The translations under genes and the position numbers were made by a program. From Pseudomonas marginalis (GTDB taxonomy: Bacteria; Pseudomonadota; Gammaproteobacteria; Pseudomonadales; Pseudomonadaceae), in the NCBI RefSeq assembly GCF_008692035.1, contig NZ_VTFG01000001.1, positions 2,728,001 through 2,792,000 of the forward strand: 64,000 bases of DNA, written 5' to 3'. The notes beneath the pieces were generated by a model. The model was not told where the DNA came from, did not search any database, and was given only the letters and a program-made list of their open reading frames with translations. Within the stretch, counting starts at the first letter, position 1. Each line of letters starts with the position of its first letter. Shown here in pieces: positions 55,993 through 64,000 of this stretch.

Positions 55993-56334
55993 TTACTCAG
56001 GGCTTGGCGAGACAGCACGGCCCTTTAACAGATGAACCACACACACTACCCTGACCAACCCACTGAAGTTCTTCACTCCTCCATACCGCAAGTGCACTTC
56101 CCGATCGACATAGGACAGCAATGCGCTGACAGAGCAGGCATTGATCCTGGCTATTTCCGTGAGGATATTCCAATAGATCTGCTCAAGCCGAAGACAAGTG
56201 GAAAACCCATTGAGCCTTACCGATCGGGACAATGGCTTGGCCAGCCCCATATCGAACCCCTTGGCGAAGGGGTCGACGCTTATCTTGTGGAAACCACCGG
56301 TTTCCATCACTCCCACATCCACTCCACGTGACAT
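55993..56334 (-). CDS. Ribbon-helix-helix (RHH_4-like) protein
   Basis: A 113-residue protein if ATG 56334 is used; ATG 56307 with GGGAG close by is an alternative. The C-terminal ~75 residues read as a ribbon-helix-helix domain: SRSVRLNGFSTCLRLEQIYWNILTEIARINACSVSALLSYVDREV. Such domains bind DNA as dimers. The frame extends to 56547 but the added part looks non-coding. It is downstream of dps on the same strand. Target unknown. Confidence 0.7.
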   Translation of the reverse strand: MSRGVDVGVMETGGFHKISVDPFAKGFDMGLAKPLSRSVRLNGFSTCLRLEQIYWNILTEIARINACSVSALLSYVDREVHLRYGGVKNFSGLVRVVCVVHLLKGRAVSPSPE

Positions 56335-56513
56335 ACACCTGACACTCCATTGCCAAACAACAGCCCATGGGTTCTCCCATTGGACAGTGGCCCTATAAGA
56401 CAGCAGGACGAAGCAGGCAGCCAGAAGACGGGGCGTTGATAGGCGTAGGACAACGCCAGGAAATGCGTGGAAACAAGCAAGTGGCGCCACAACGGCGCCA
56501 CTGTGGGTGACGG

Positions 56514-56987
56514 TTACTGGTTTTCGAGCAGGGAGCGCAGCATCCACGCGGTTTTCTCGTGAACCTGCATGCGCTGGGTCAGCAGGTCCGCGGTCGGCTC
56601 ATCGCTGACCTTGTCGAGCAACGGGAAAATACCGCGTGCGGTACGCGTGACCGCCTCCTGGCCCGCCACCAGTTGCTTGATCATCTCTTCTGCGCTGGGA
56701 ACGCCCTCTTCTTCCTTGATGGAGGAAAGACGGGCGTAGATCGAATAGGCGCCCGGTGCCGGGAAACCCAGGGCACGGATACGCTCGGCTATGGCGTCCA
56801 CCGCCAGCGCCAGCTCGTTGTACTGCTCTTCGAACATCAGGTGCAGCGTACGGAACATGGGGCCCGTGACGTTCCAATGGAAGTTGTGGGTCTTCAGGTA
56901 CAGTACATAGGTATCGGAGAGCAGTCGTGAAAGCCCATCGACGATGGATTTACGATCTTCTTCACTGATACCGATATCGATTGCCAT
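56514..56987 (-). CDS. Dps family DNA protection/ferritin-like protein
   Basis: A 157-residue member of the Dps family, which stores iron in a dodecamer and protects DNA from oxidation. ATG 56987 starts [44 protein letters not shown]; ferroxidase residues H and D/E are in THNFHWNV and [19 protein letters not shown]. The gene is the PA0962 counterpart by position. The promoter lies in the following intergenic region. Confidence 0.93.
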   Translation of the reverse strand: MAIDIGISEEDRKSIVDGLSRLLSDTYVLYLKTHNFHWNVTGPMFRTLHLMFEEQYNELALAVDAIAERIRALGFPAPGAYSIYARLSSIKEEEGVPSAEEMIKQLVAGQEAVTRTARGIFPLLDKVSDEPTADLLTQRMQVHEKTAWMLRSLLENQ

Positions 56988-57415
56988 GTTTATCCCCTTC
57001 AATTGACAAGCATTCATTGATCAGGTGCACGACCACTCTAGCAAGAGCGCCGCGTAGACGCAGCCCGACACCCTCGGGCGACATGCGACAAATCGCCCCT
57101 GCACGACCTTTCAGCCCGTGCAGTACAAGCCTTTGAACACGTCGGAAATTTCCTTTAGGGCCGCCAGAAACACCTGCACATGTCTAGGACAAGCGTTTCA
57201 CGCAGAAATGCCACGCCCCTTTCAACCGCGGAAAATGCTCGATTTGAGTAGGCACGGCCTTTGCTGTTAAATAGGCAGCGTGTCGCCGTCGTTAATTTCC
57301 ACGGCAAGCGGCATAGGCTGATACCCGCGCACGTGCCCAACGCCTCCCATTGTTCAGAAGCGAACCGTGCCAGTCAGCTCTTCCTTGTGATCCGTCTTAA
57401 CGTGAGTTAATCAAA
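56988..57415. other. 428-bp divergent region between dps and the cold-shock-domain fusion
   Basis: No credible gene. A perfect 7-bp dyad, CTGCACG-N11-CGTGCAG (57099-57123), is the only clear structure; it could be an operator. The remaining sequence must hold the two promoters. Confidence 0.5.
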
Positions 57416-58018
57416 ATGTTGAAAATCGTCCACCTGCTAACGGGCGTTGCAGCGTTGCTGCTGTCCTTTATCCCGAGCCTGCAGCCTGAAAGCCTGCCCT
57501 ACCTGCAACAACACGACGCTCTGTACCTGGCCTTGTTCGGCCTTCTTAACCTGACGCTCGCTCCCGTAATCCCTTACTGGAACAAAGGCACACGTCATCA
57601 ACTGCAAAACCTGGTCAGCGCACTGCTGGTACTGACCGTTGTCGTACAAACCCTCACCCTCCTGGCACCTATGCCTGAAGTGGGCGGCCATCCGGCCATC
57701 CTGCTCAGCCTGGTGATTGCTGTGGTCGCTATCGTTCTTCACCTGGCCATCAGCTTCTACCGTTCGTCCCCGGCGGCCGCGTCGCAAAACTACGACATGA
57801 CCAATCGGGATACCGGTACCGTCAAGTGGTTCAACACCTCCAAAGGCTTCGGCTTTATTTCCCGCGATTCGGGCGACGACATCTTCGTCCACTTCCGGGC
57901 TATCCGTGGCGAAGGCCATCGCGTCCTGGTGGAAGGCCAGCGCGTGGAGTTCTCCGTGATGAATCGCGACAAAGGCCTGCAAGCCGAAGACGTGATCGCT
58001 GCCCTGCCGCGTCGCTGA
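57416..58018 (+). CDS. Membrane-anchored cold-shock-domain protein
   Basis: A 200-residue fusion. Residues 1-125 carry about four hydrophobic segments ([73 protein letters not shown]). Residues about 131-200 form a complete cold-shock domain with RNP1 [11 protein letters not shown] and RNP2 [11 protein letters not shown]. It corresponds by position to PA0961. It would hold an RNA- or ssDNA-binding domain at the inner membrane. Confidence 0.85.
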   Translation: MLKIVHLLTGVAALLLSFIPSLQPESLPYLQQHDALYLALFGLLNLTLAPVIPYWNKGTRHQLQNLVSALLVLTVVVQTLTLLAPMPEVGGHPAILLSLVIAVVAIVLHLAISFYRSSPAAASQNYDMTNRDTGTVKWFNTSKGFGFISRDSGDDIFVHFRAIRGEGHRVLVEGQRVEFSVMNRDKGLQAEDVIAALPRR

Positions 58019-58035
58019 TTCCAGCCGTCGCAGCA

Positions 58036-58076
58036 AAAAAAACCGCGATCCAGCCTTGGCTGGGTCGCGGTTTTTT
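58036..58076. terminator. Bidirectional intrinsic terminator
   Basis: A long stem with core GATCCAGC/GCTGGGTC and outer AAACCGC/GCGGTTT arms has A- and T-runs on either side. It separates the converging cold-shock-domain and slyX genes. Confidence 0.88.
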
Positions 58077-58088
58077 ATTGCACTCGGA

Positions 58089-58295
58089 TTAATAGTGCGG
58101 TGGCGGCGCCTCTTCTTCGGACGTCTCGAACTGGCCGCCCATTTCTTCCTGACGCTTGAGCAGCGCGGTCATCTGCAGCTGCAGGCGTTCAACCGCGCGC
58201 TGCTGGGCGACCAGGATGTCATTGAGGGTCTCGATGGTGTCGTCCTGAAAAGCCAGGCGGCTTTCCAGATCGGTAACGCGGTCTTGCAAGTCCAT
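58089..58295 (-). CDS. slyX: SlyX family protein
   Basis: A 68-residue coiled-coil protein: [48 protein letters not shown], with a Pro-rich end APPPHY. It matches SlyX in length and pattern. The gene follows the HIT gene by 3 bp. Its role is unknown beyond the E. coli slyD-linked name. Confidence 0.93.
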   Translation of the reverse strand: MDLQDRVTDLESRLAFQDDTIETLNDILVAQQRAVERLQLQMTALLKRQEEMGGQFETSEEEAPPPHY

Positions 58296-58298
58296 GGT

Positions 58299-58724
58299 TC
58301 AACCCTGGGTAAAGATAAAGTCGGCAGGCAGCAACGCGCGCAGGCGCACACGAATGACCGCCACTTGTTCGTCAGTGTACGGCCGGGCCGGATGCTTGCC
58401 CCACACCGGCGCAGGCCACGCAGCATCATCACGCTTGCGTACGATCACATGCACGTGCAATTGGCTGACGACATTGCCCAGCGCACCGATATTCATCTTG
58501 TCGGCGCCCAGGCCTTCGTTGAGTAACTGCGCCAGCAACGTAGTTTCCTTCCAGAGGATCTGTTGATCTGCGACATCCAGCTGAAACACTTCGCTGATAC
58601 CGTTGATGCGCGGTACCAGGATGAACCACGGGTAATTCGAGTCATCGGACAGCAGCAGGCGGCACAACGGGAAGTCCCCGATCACCAGTGTGTCTTGTTG
58701 CAGGCGTTGGTCTAAGGCGAACAC
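58299..58724 (-). CDS. HIT family hydrolase
   Basis: A 141-residue nucleotide hydrolase/transferase-fold protein. The histidine triad appears as LHVHVIVRKR near the middle; FALDQRLQQDTLVIGDFPLCRLLLSDDSNYPWFILVPR is a family N-terminus, so GTG 58724 is favoured over GTGs a few codons upstream, with GGAG 8 nt away. Substrates are probably nucleotide phosphates. It is coupled to slyX. Confidence 0.9.
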   Translation of the reverse strand: MFALDQRLQQDTLVIGDFPLCRLLLSDDSNYPWFILVPRINGISEVFQLDVADQQILWKETTLLAQLLNEGLGADKMNIGALGNVVSQLHVHVIVRKRDDAAWPAPVWGKHPARPYTDEQVAVIRVRLRALLPADFIFTQG

Positions 58725-59469
58725 CACGGGCACTCCGTTTGGCAGGTCAGGTTCTGGCGCCCAGCATACCTTTGAATGCGGGCGGCTTCACGGCGAATGC
58801 GGGAGAGCCCCGGCGCATCCGGAGAAAAAAACCGCACCCTTTCGATGCAGGCGAATAATTGAGCTACGCTAACTCGGGCCTCACCGGGATGCACCAAAAT
58901 GACCCACTTGTGCCTCAAAGAGATCCGCCAACTACCCACCCATGGGGGTGGACCGGTAACGTTTTTCTCGGGCAAGGTTTTTTTGCACCCCCCAACAGCG
59001 GTAACACACGGGCGTCAAGCCCAAACCAAACGGCGTAAAAAGCCCGTGCTTATGCGGTTTTTACCACGTCGTAACGTTTTTCACGAAAAAATGACATTCA
59101 GTTACCGATTTGGGCGCGCTTGTTGCATTCACCCCCCTATCGTCGACAACGGCACCTGCAGGGAAGTGAGTGTTTCGCGATAAATAACAGTGGCGTTTCA
59201 ATGTATACCAAGGAAGACGACAAACGCTGAAAGGCGTTTGAAAACAGCATTGAAGTTGTCAGTCCCGTTACATTCGGACTGTGAATTTGCGACATGGAAC
59301 TAGCAATTTACGACAGCCTCGTAAAGAAGCTGAAAGGAAAGATGGGTAAGTATCGTCAATAGAGTCTGCGTGATATAACTTTGCGCCGACACAAAAAAGA
59401 AAGAGCCGCCCAGATAAAAATACAGGTGGGACGGCAGTACTCTTCCTAAAACCAAAGGAGCAAATCACG
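58725..59469. other. 745-bp leader region upstream of the OprD-type porin
   Basis: No credible gene is present; the open frames have poor composition. A 12-bp direct repeat GTAACGTTTTTC occurs at 58956-58967 and 59071-59082, 115 bp apart. A dyad, CAAACGC-N6-GCGTTTG (59221-59240), lies further down. GATATAAC near 59371 could be a -10 element, and a hairpin GCCG-CCCA/TGGG-CGGC (about 59405-59435) precedes the ribosome site AAAGGAG. Confidence 0.5.
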
Positions 59470-60762
59470 ATGCGCGTGATGAAGTGGAGCATGATCGCCC
59501 TGGCTGTTTCAGCAGGCACCTCGCAGTTCGCAATGGCGTCCGCCCAGGACGATTCCAAGGGCTTTATCGAGGACAGTACAGCCAGCATTCTGACACGGGC
59601 CCTGTATTTCAGCCGTGACCGCCGTAACCACGGTGCAGAACAAAGCCGTATCGAAGAAACCGGCCTCGGCTTCCACGGCCTCTTCAGCTCGGGTTACACC
59701 CAAGGCACCATCGGTGTCGGTGTCGACGTGATCGGTCTGCTGGGCGTCAAGCTGGACAGCGGCAAAGGCCGTGCCGGCACCGGTCTGTTCCCAGAGGGTT
59801 CCGACGGCCGTTCGCAGGATGACTACTCCAAAGGCGGCGCAGCCATCAAGTTCCGTATGTCCAATACGGTCCTGAAGATCGGTGATCAGTACACCACCGC
59901 TCCAGTGTTCGCTTCCGATGACAGCCGTTTGCTGCCGGAACTGCCGCAAGGCATCTCCATCACCAGCAACGAAATCAAAGATCTGAAACTGGAAGCCGGT
60001 CACTTCACCTCGATCGTTGCCCAGGATCAAACCTACCGCGACAGTATCGCCAGCTCCGAACCAGGCTCGAGCCGTGGCCTGCGAGACGCCAACTTCGTCG
60101 GCGGTGTGTACTCCTGGACCCCAGAGTTCACCACCAGCCTCTACTACTCGAAAGTGGAAGACTACTGGAAGAAGATCTACGCCAACGTCAACTGGACCCA
60201 CGCGCTCAGCGATGACCAGTCCGTGGCTGTCGACTTCAACATCTACGACACCAAGAGCGACGGCGCCGGCCTGGTACGTGCTGACAAAGACAGCACCACC
60301 AAGCTCGACAACCGTGCGTTCAGCCTGCAAGGCGCGTACACCATTGGCGCTCACACCTTCACCCTGGCAGCACAGAAGGTCAGCGGCGACGGCCAGTACG
60401 GCTACGGCGTAGACGGTGGCGGCACGATTTTCCTGGCCAACTCCATCGCCCGTTCCGACTTCAACGCTGAAGACGAGAAGTCCTACCAGGCTCGCTATGA
60501 CCTGAACATGGCGACCTTTGGTATCCCAGGCCTGAGCTTCATGACTCGTTATGTGAAAGGTACTGGCGCCAACACCTCGACCACTAACAATGGTAAAGAG
60601 TGGGAACGCGATATCGAAGCCAAATACGTGATCCAGAGCGGTCCAGCCAAAGACCTGAGCCTGCGCGTACGTCAAGCGACCTATCGCTCGTCTGATCAGG
60701 TTTACTCGGGTTCCCTCGACGAACTGCGTCTGATCGCGCAATACCCGCTGAACATCTTGTAA
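59470..60762 (+). CDS. OprD-family outer-membrane porin
   Basis: A 430-residue porin with a signal peptide (ending near FAMASA). The sequence continues GFIEDSTASILTRALYFSRDRR, as in OprD/OprE proteins, and has alternating hydrophobic strands throughout and a C-terminal QYPLNIL, the phenylalanine-less end typical of some OprD members. These channels carry amino acids, peptides or aromatic acids; the substrate here is not determinable. It corresponds in position to PA0958 (oprD). Confidence 0.93.
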   Translation: MRVMKWSMIALAVSAGTSQFAMASAQDDSKGFIEDSTASILTRALYFSRDRRNHGAEQSRIEETGLGFHGLFSSGYTQGTIGVGVDVIGLLGVKLDSGKGRAGTGLFPEGSDGRSQDDYSKGGAAIKFRMSNTVLKIGDQYTTAPVFASDDSRLLPELPQGISITSNEIKDLKLEAGHFTSIVAQDQTYRDSIASSEPGSSRGLRDANFVGGVYSWTPEFTTSLYYSKVEDYWKKIYANVNWTHALSDDQSVAVDFNIYDTKSDGAGLVRADKDSTTKLDNRAFSLQGAYTIGAHTFTLAAQKVSGDGQYGYGVDGGGTIFLANSIARSDFNAEDEKSYQARYDLNMATFGIPGLSFMTRYVKGTGANTSTTNNGKEWERDIEAKYVIQSGPAKDLSLRVRQATYRSSDQVYSGSLDELRLIAQYPLNIL

Positions 60763-60807
60763 TTGCCGGTTCAATTACAACGATGACTTAAGGCCCCGGC
60801 CTTAAAC

Positions 60808-60847
60808 AAAAAAGCCGCTCCCCTGTTTACAAGGGAGCGGCTTTTTT
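60808..60847 (+). terminator. Intrinsic terminator of the porin gene
   Basis: GCCGCTCCC (60814-60822) pairs with GGGAGCGGC (60833-60841), followed by six T. A palindrome TTAAGGCC/GGCCTTAA (60788-60805) lies just in front. Confidence 0.9.
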
Positions 60848-60952
60848 ATTGCAGTTTTATTTCAGCGAATAAATAACTAGCAAGCTAACTAACGAGATTC
60901 AGATGACACGTTTAACCTGACCTTTCGGCCAAGTTAAACGCGCTTCTTTCAC

Positions 60953-61795
60953 TTACTTCGGAGCTGCTTCCTGCATCACTCGAATAACGCGCTGCGGAAA
61001 TGGAATATCAATCCCCGCTGCCTTTAAACGATCACGCGCCAGTTCATTCAGCATGAACACTACATCCCAATAATCCGGGGTATTGGTCCAGCAGCGCAGG
61101 GAAACCGTGATCGAGCTATCGCCCAAGGTCGACACCACGGCCACCGCAGCAGGATCCGTCAGTACGCGCGGATCTTTTGCCAGGTCCAGCAGTACTTCAC
61201 GGGCCTTTTGCAGATCCGCCTCGTAGTCCACACCCACGTCAAACACCACCTTGCGGGTCGGCTGACGGTTGGTGTTGGTGATGATGCCGTTGGACAGGAT
61301 GCCGTTGGGTACGATGACAGTCTTGTTGTCGCCGGTGCGCAGCACGGTGTGGAAGATCTGGATACTGTCGACGGTCCCGGAAGTGCCCTGGGCTTCGATC
61401 CAGTCACCAATGCGGAACGGGCGGAACAACAGGATCAGCACCCCACCGGCAAAGTTGGCCAGGCTGCCTTGCAACGCCAGGCCGATGGCCAGGGTAGCGG
61501 CACCGATGGCGGCGACGAACGAGGTGGTCGCCACGCCGATCATCGAGGCCACGCTGACAATCAGCATGACTTTCAGCGCAATGTTCGCCAGGCTGGTGAT
61601 GAAGTGCTGCAGCGCCAGGTCCGCGTTACGCATGGCCAGCAGACGGCCCACACGATGGGTCAATACGTTGATCAGCCACCAGCCAATGGCCAGGGTGATT
61701 ACCGCCAGCAACACCCGGCTGCCGTATTCCATGATCATCGGGATCCATGACTGCGAGGTCTTGATCAAGTGATCCATTTCAGCGTTTAAATCCAT
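60953..61795 (-). CDS. mscS: MscS-type mechanosensitive channel
   Basis: A 280-residue small-conductance channel that vents solutes on hypo-osmotic shock. Three transmembrane helices lie in residues 20-125, the pore-lining third (about 98-122) with glycine/alanine packing (FVAAIGAATLAIGLALQGSLANFAGGVLILLF); the beta domain and C-terminal alpha/beta vestibule follow. It ends FPQRVIRVMQEAAPK. It reads leftwards from yajQ. Confidence 0.94.
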   Translation of the reverse strand: MDLNAEMDHLIKTSQSWIPMIMEYGSRVLLAVITLAIGWWLINVLTHRVGRLLAMRNADLALQHFITSLANIALKVMLIVSVASMIGVATTSFVAAIGAATLAIGLALQGSLANFAGGVLILLFRPFRIGDWIEAQGTSGTVDSIQIFHTVLRTGDNKTVIVPNGILSNGIITNTNRQPTRKVVFDVGVDYEADLQKAREVLLDLAKDPRVLTDPAAVAVVSTLGDSSITVSLRCWTNTPDYWDVVFMLNELARDRLKAAGIDIPFPQRVIRVMQEAAPK

Positions 61796-61850
61796 GTAGC
61801 TTCTCCTGTGTGGCAGATGTGCGGCTTACTGACTGCCTGAAAACGCAAAT

Positions 61851-61866
61851 GAGCCCCGTAGGGCTC
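61851..61866. terminator. Short hairpin between yajQ and mscS
   Basis: GAGCCC-N4-GGGCTC is a compact 6-bp stem; on the minus strand TTTGCG follows. It probably weakly ends yajQ transcription. Confidence 0.5.
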
Positions 61867-61930
61867 AAGTGCAGGCGCTGGCTCTGGGGCGTGGGACGCC
61901 GAAAACGTCCACAGGTTCCCCACTGTGCCA

Positions 61931-62416
61931 TCAGTCGCGGAAGTTATTGAACTGCAGCGGCATGTCGAAAGTCTTGGCGCGCAGGGCGGCAATGGCCTCC
62001 TGCAGGTCATCACGCTTCTTGCCGGTGACACGAACCTGCTCACCCTGGATGGCAGCCTGGACTTTCAGCTTGGCATCCTTGATATGGGCGACGATCTTCT
62101 TCGCCAGCTCCTTGTCGATACCTTCCTTGAGTACGGCTTCCTGCTTCATCAGCTTGCCGGAGGCGTAGGCGTCCTTGATTTCAAGGCACTGCGCGTCGAT
62201 CTTGCGCTTGACCAGCGACAACTTGAGTATCTCGATCATCGCTTCCAGCTGGAAATCGGCTTCAGCGGTCAGGTTGACGGTCAGTTCCTTTTCCTTGAAT
62301 TCGAAGCTGCCCTTGCCTTTCAAGTCATAGCGGCGGTCCAGCTCCTTGACGGCGTTCTCGACGGCGTTGGTGACTTCGTGTTTGTCCAGTTCAGATACCA
62401 CGTCGAACGAAGGCAT
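61931..62416 (-). CDS. yajQ: YajQ family nucleotide-binding protein
   Basis: A 161-residue protein of the YajQ family, reported to bind cyclic di-GMP or nucleotides. It begins [40 protein letters not shown] and ends [10 protein letters not shown], with two RRM-like half domains. It diverges from panE. Confidence 0.95.
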   Translation of the reverse strand: MPSFDVVSELDKHEVTNAVENAVKELDRRYDLKGKGSFEFKEKELTVNLTAEADFQLEAMIEILKLSLVKRKIDAQCLEIKDAYASGKLMKQEAVLKEGIDKELAKKIVAHIKDAKLKVQAAIQGEQVRVTGKKRDDLQEAIAALRAKTFDMPLQFNNFRD

Positions 62417-62434
62417 GTGATTTCTCCAATATAA

Positions 62435-63457
<1,023 letters not shown>

Positions 63458-63503
63458 ACCACGCGCTACCCTGCCCGCCTGTCTATCACCTGGGAAAACC
63501 CTG

Positions 63504-64000
63504 ATGCCGCTGCGCCAGCGTCTAGAAAACCTACCGGTCGGGCAGAAACTGCTGGCCGCCCTGCTGGTGCTGCTGACCACCGTCCTGCTGGTGGCTAACC
63601 TGACCTTTATCAGCGCCGCCTACTGGATCTCCCAGGAAAGCATGGCGCCCCAGGCCTTGCAGGCCATCGGCCGGCTGGTGTCCAACCCGGCCCTGGCCGC
63701 CGAAGCCCTTGAATCCCCAGCCAAGGCCGATGCGCTGCTCAATGAACTGACCAGCTATTCTCCCCTGCGCGCCGCCGCCCTGTACGACGGCGAAGGCAAT
63801 CGCCTGGCGCAGATGCAACACGGCGATCGCCTGCACCTCCCGGACAACTACCGGCATATCGAAGCCTGGCGAGTGACCGAATTTCGCAGTAACCAGGTCA
63901 TCACCCTGCCCCGCCCCGGCCAACCGTCCGGCCACCTGCTGCTGGTGGCCAGCAGTGAGCTGCCGGTGGCCTTCTATACCGGCACATTGACGGCGAGCCT
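63504..64000 (+). CDS. Membrane sensor protein, 5' part only
   Basis: ATG 63504 opens at least 165 codons that run off the window. Residues about 15-45 are hydrophobic (KLLAALLVLLTTVLLVANLTFIS), and a periplasmic sensor-like segment follows (PQALQAIGRLVSNPALAAEALESPAKADALLNEL). This layout resembles CHASE8-type membrane sensors that carry HAMP and GGDEF or kinase domains. The output domain is missing, so the function is not decided. Confidence 0.6.
   Translation, partial: MPLRQRLENLPVGQKLLAALLVLLTTVLLVANLTFISAAYWISQESMAPQALQAIGRLVSNPALAAEALESPAKADALLNELTSYSPLRAAALYDGEGNRLAQMQHGDRLHLPDNYRHIEAWRVTEFRSNQVITLPRPGQPSGHLLLVASSELPVAFYTGTLTAS

Noticed and set aside
58899..59183. 94-codon frame upstream of the porin
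   Set aside because: No ribosome site and unlikely composition; contains the direct repeats, so it is regulatory DNA.

Overview
The window is a stretch of a high-GC gammaproteobacterial chromosome, almost certainly a Pseudomonas of the P. fluorescens group. This rests on gene content and order: the ruvCAB-ybgC-tolQRAB-oprL-cpoB-queE-queC block next to aspS, yebC, a Dps-like protein, a membrane cold-shock-domain protein, slyX, a HIT protein and an OprD porin; an arcDABC arginine deiminase operon; a second gcvHPT set with sdaA; and typical P. fluorescens REP/REPIN repeats (GTGGGAGGGGGCTTGC type). I see no insertion sequence, prophage or CRISPR array. One tRNA gene (Lys, UUU) is present.

Layout. 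1-5.4 kb: potassium uptake TrkH, an AraC-type regulator, a DUF962/Mpo1-like membrane protein, two unlisted-size small ORFs, an MFS exporter and the ribosome-rescue hydrolase ArfB. 5.4-9.2 kb: a small cytochrome c, an AroP-like aromatic amino acid permease, then a 45-residue peptide gene followed by a gene for an M29-like metallopeptidase-fold protein; this pair is my best candidate for an undescribed system. 9.2-15 kb: rluB, scpB, scpA, a YciO-type Sua5 protein and an RNase AM/PHP nuclease on the minus strand, diverging from yciB and yciI. 15-18.2 kb: a Cpx-like envelope stress unit (response regulator, Spy/CpxP-like chaperone with a CpxR-type box in front of it, sensor kinase). 18.2-26.8 kb: a class III CoA-transferase, two divergent ArcD paralogues of equal length (475 residues), and arcA-arcB-arcC with a DUF5064-like gene; a two-half-site ArgR operator lies between the two arcD genes.

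26.8-39.3 kb: a TyrR-like sigma-54 activator (GcsR type), a 4.7-kb gene for a dermonecrotic-toxin-like giant protein, and gcvH-gcvP-sdaA-gcvT. The activator's likely operators (four tandem dyads) and a sigma-54 promoter sit between the giant gene and gcvH. 39.3-45 kb: cold-shock protein, RDD protein, nadA, a MerR regulator with a flavodoxin-fold quinone reductase, tRNA-Lys, queC and queE. 44.9-53.6 kb: the Tol-Pal envelope operon, then ybgC, an overlapping 48-codon ORF, ruvB, ruvA, ruvC and yebC, all reading leftwards. 53.7-64 kb: aspS, FmdB-type zinc ribbon, a ribbon-helix-helix protein, Dps, a membrane/cold-shock fusion, slyX, HIT hydrolase, OprD-family porin, MscS channel, yajQ, panE and the 5' part of a membrane sensor cut by the window end.

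Functional themes are amino-acid catabolism (arginine via the deiminase pathway; glycine/serine via cleavage and deamination) with recognisable dedicated regulators, envelope integrity (Cpx-like, Tol-Pal, MscS, porin) and DNA/RNA maintenance (ruv, scp, rluB, queuosine genes, aspS). Starts were moved downstream in many genes where a ribosome binding site and family N-terminus supported it. All assignments come from reading the sequence by eye; no database search was run.
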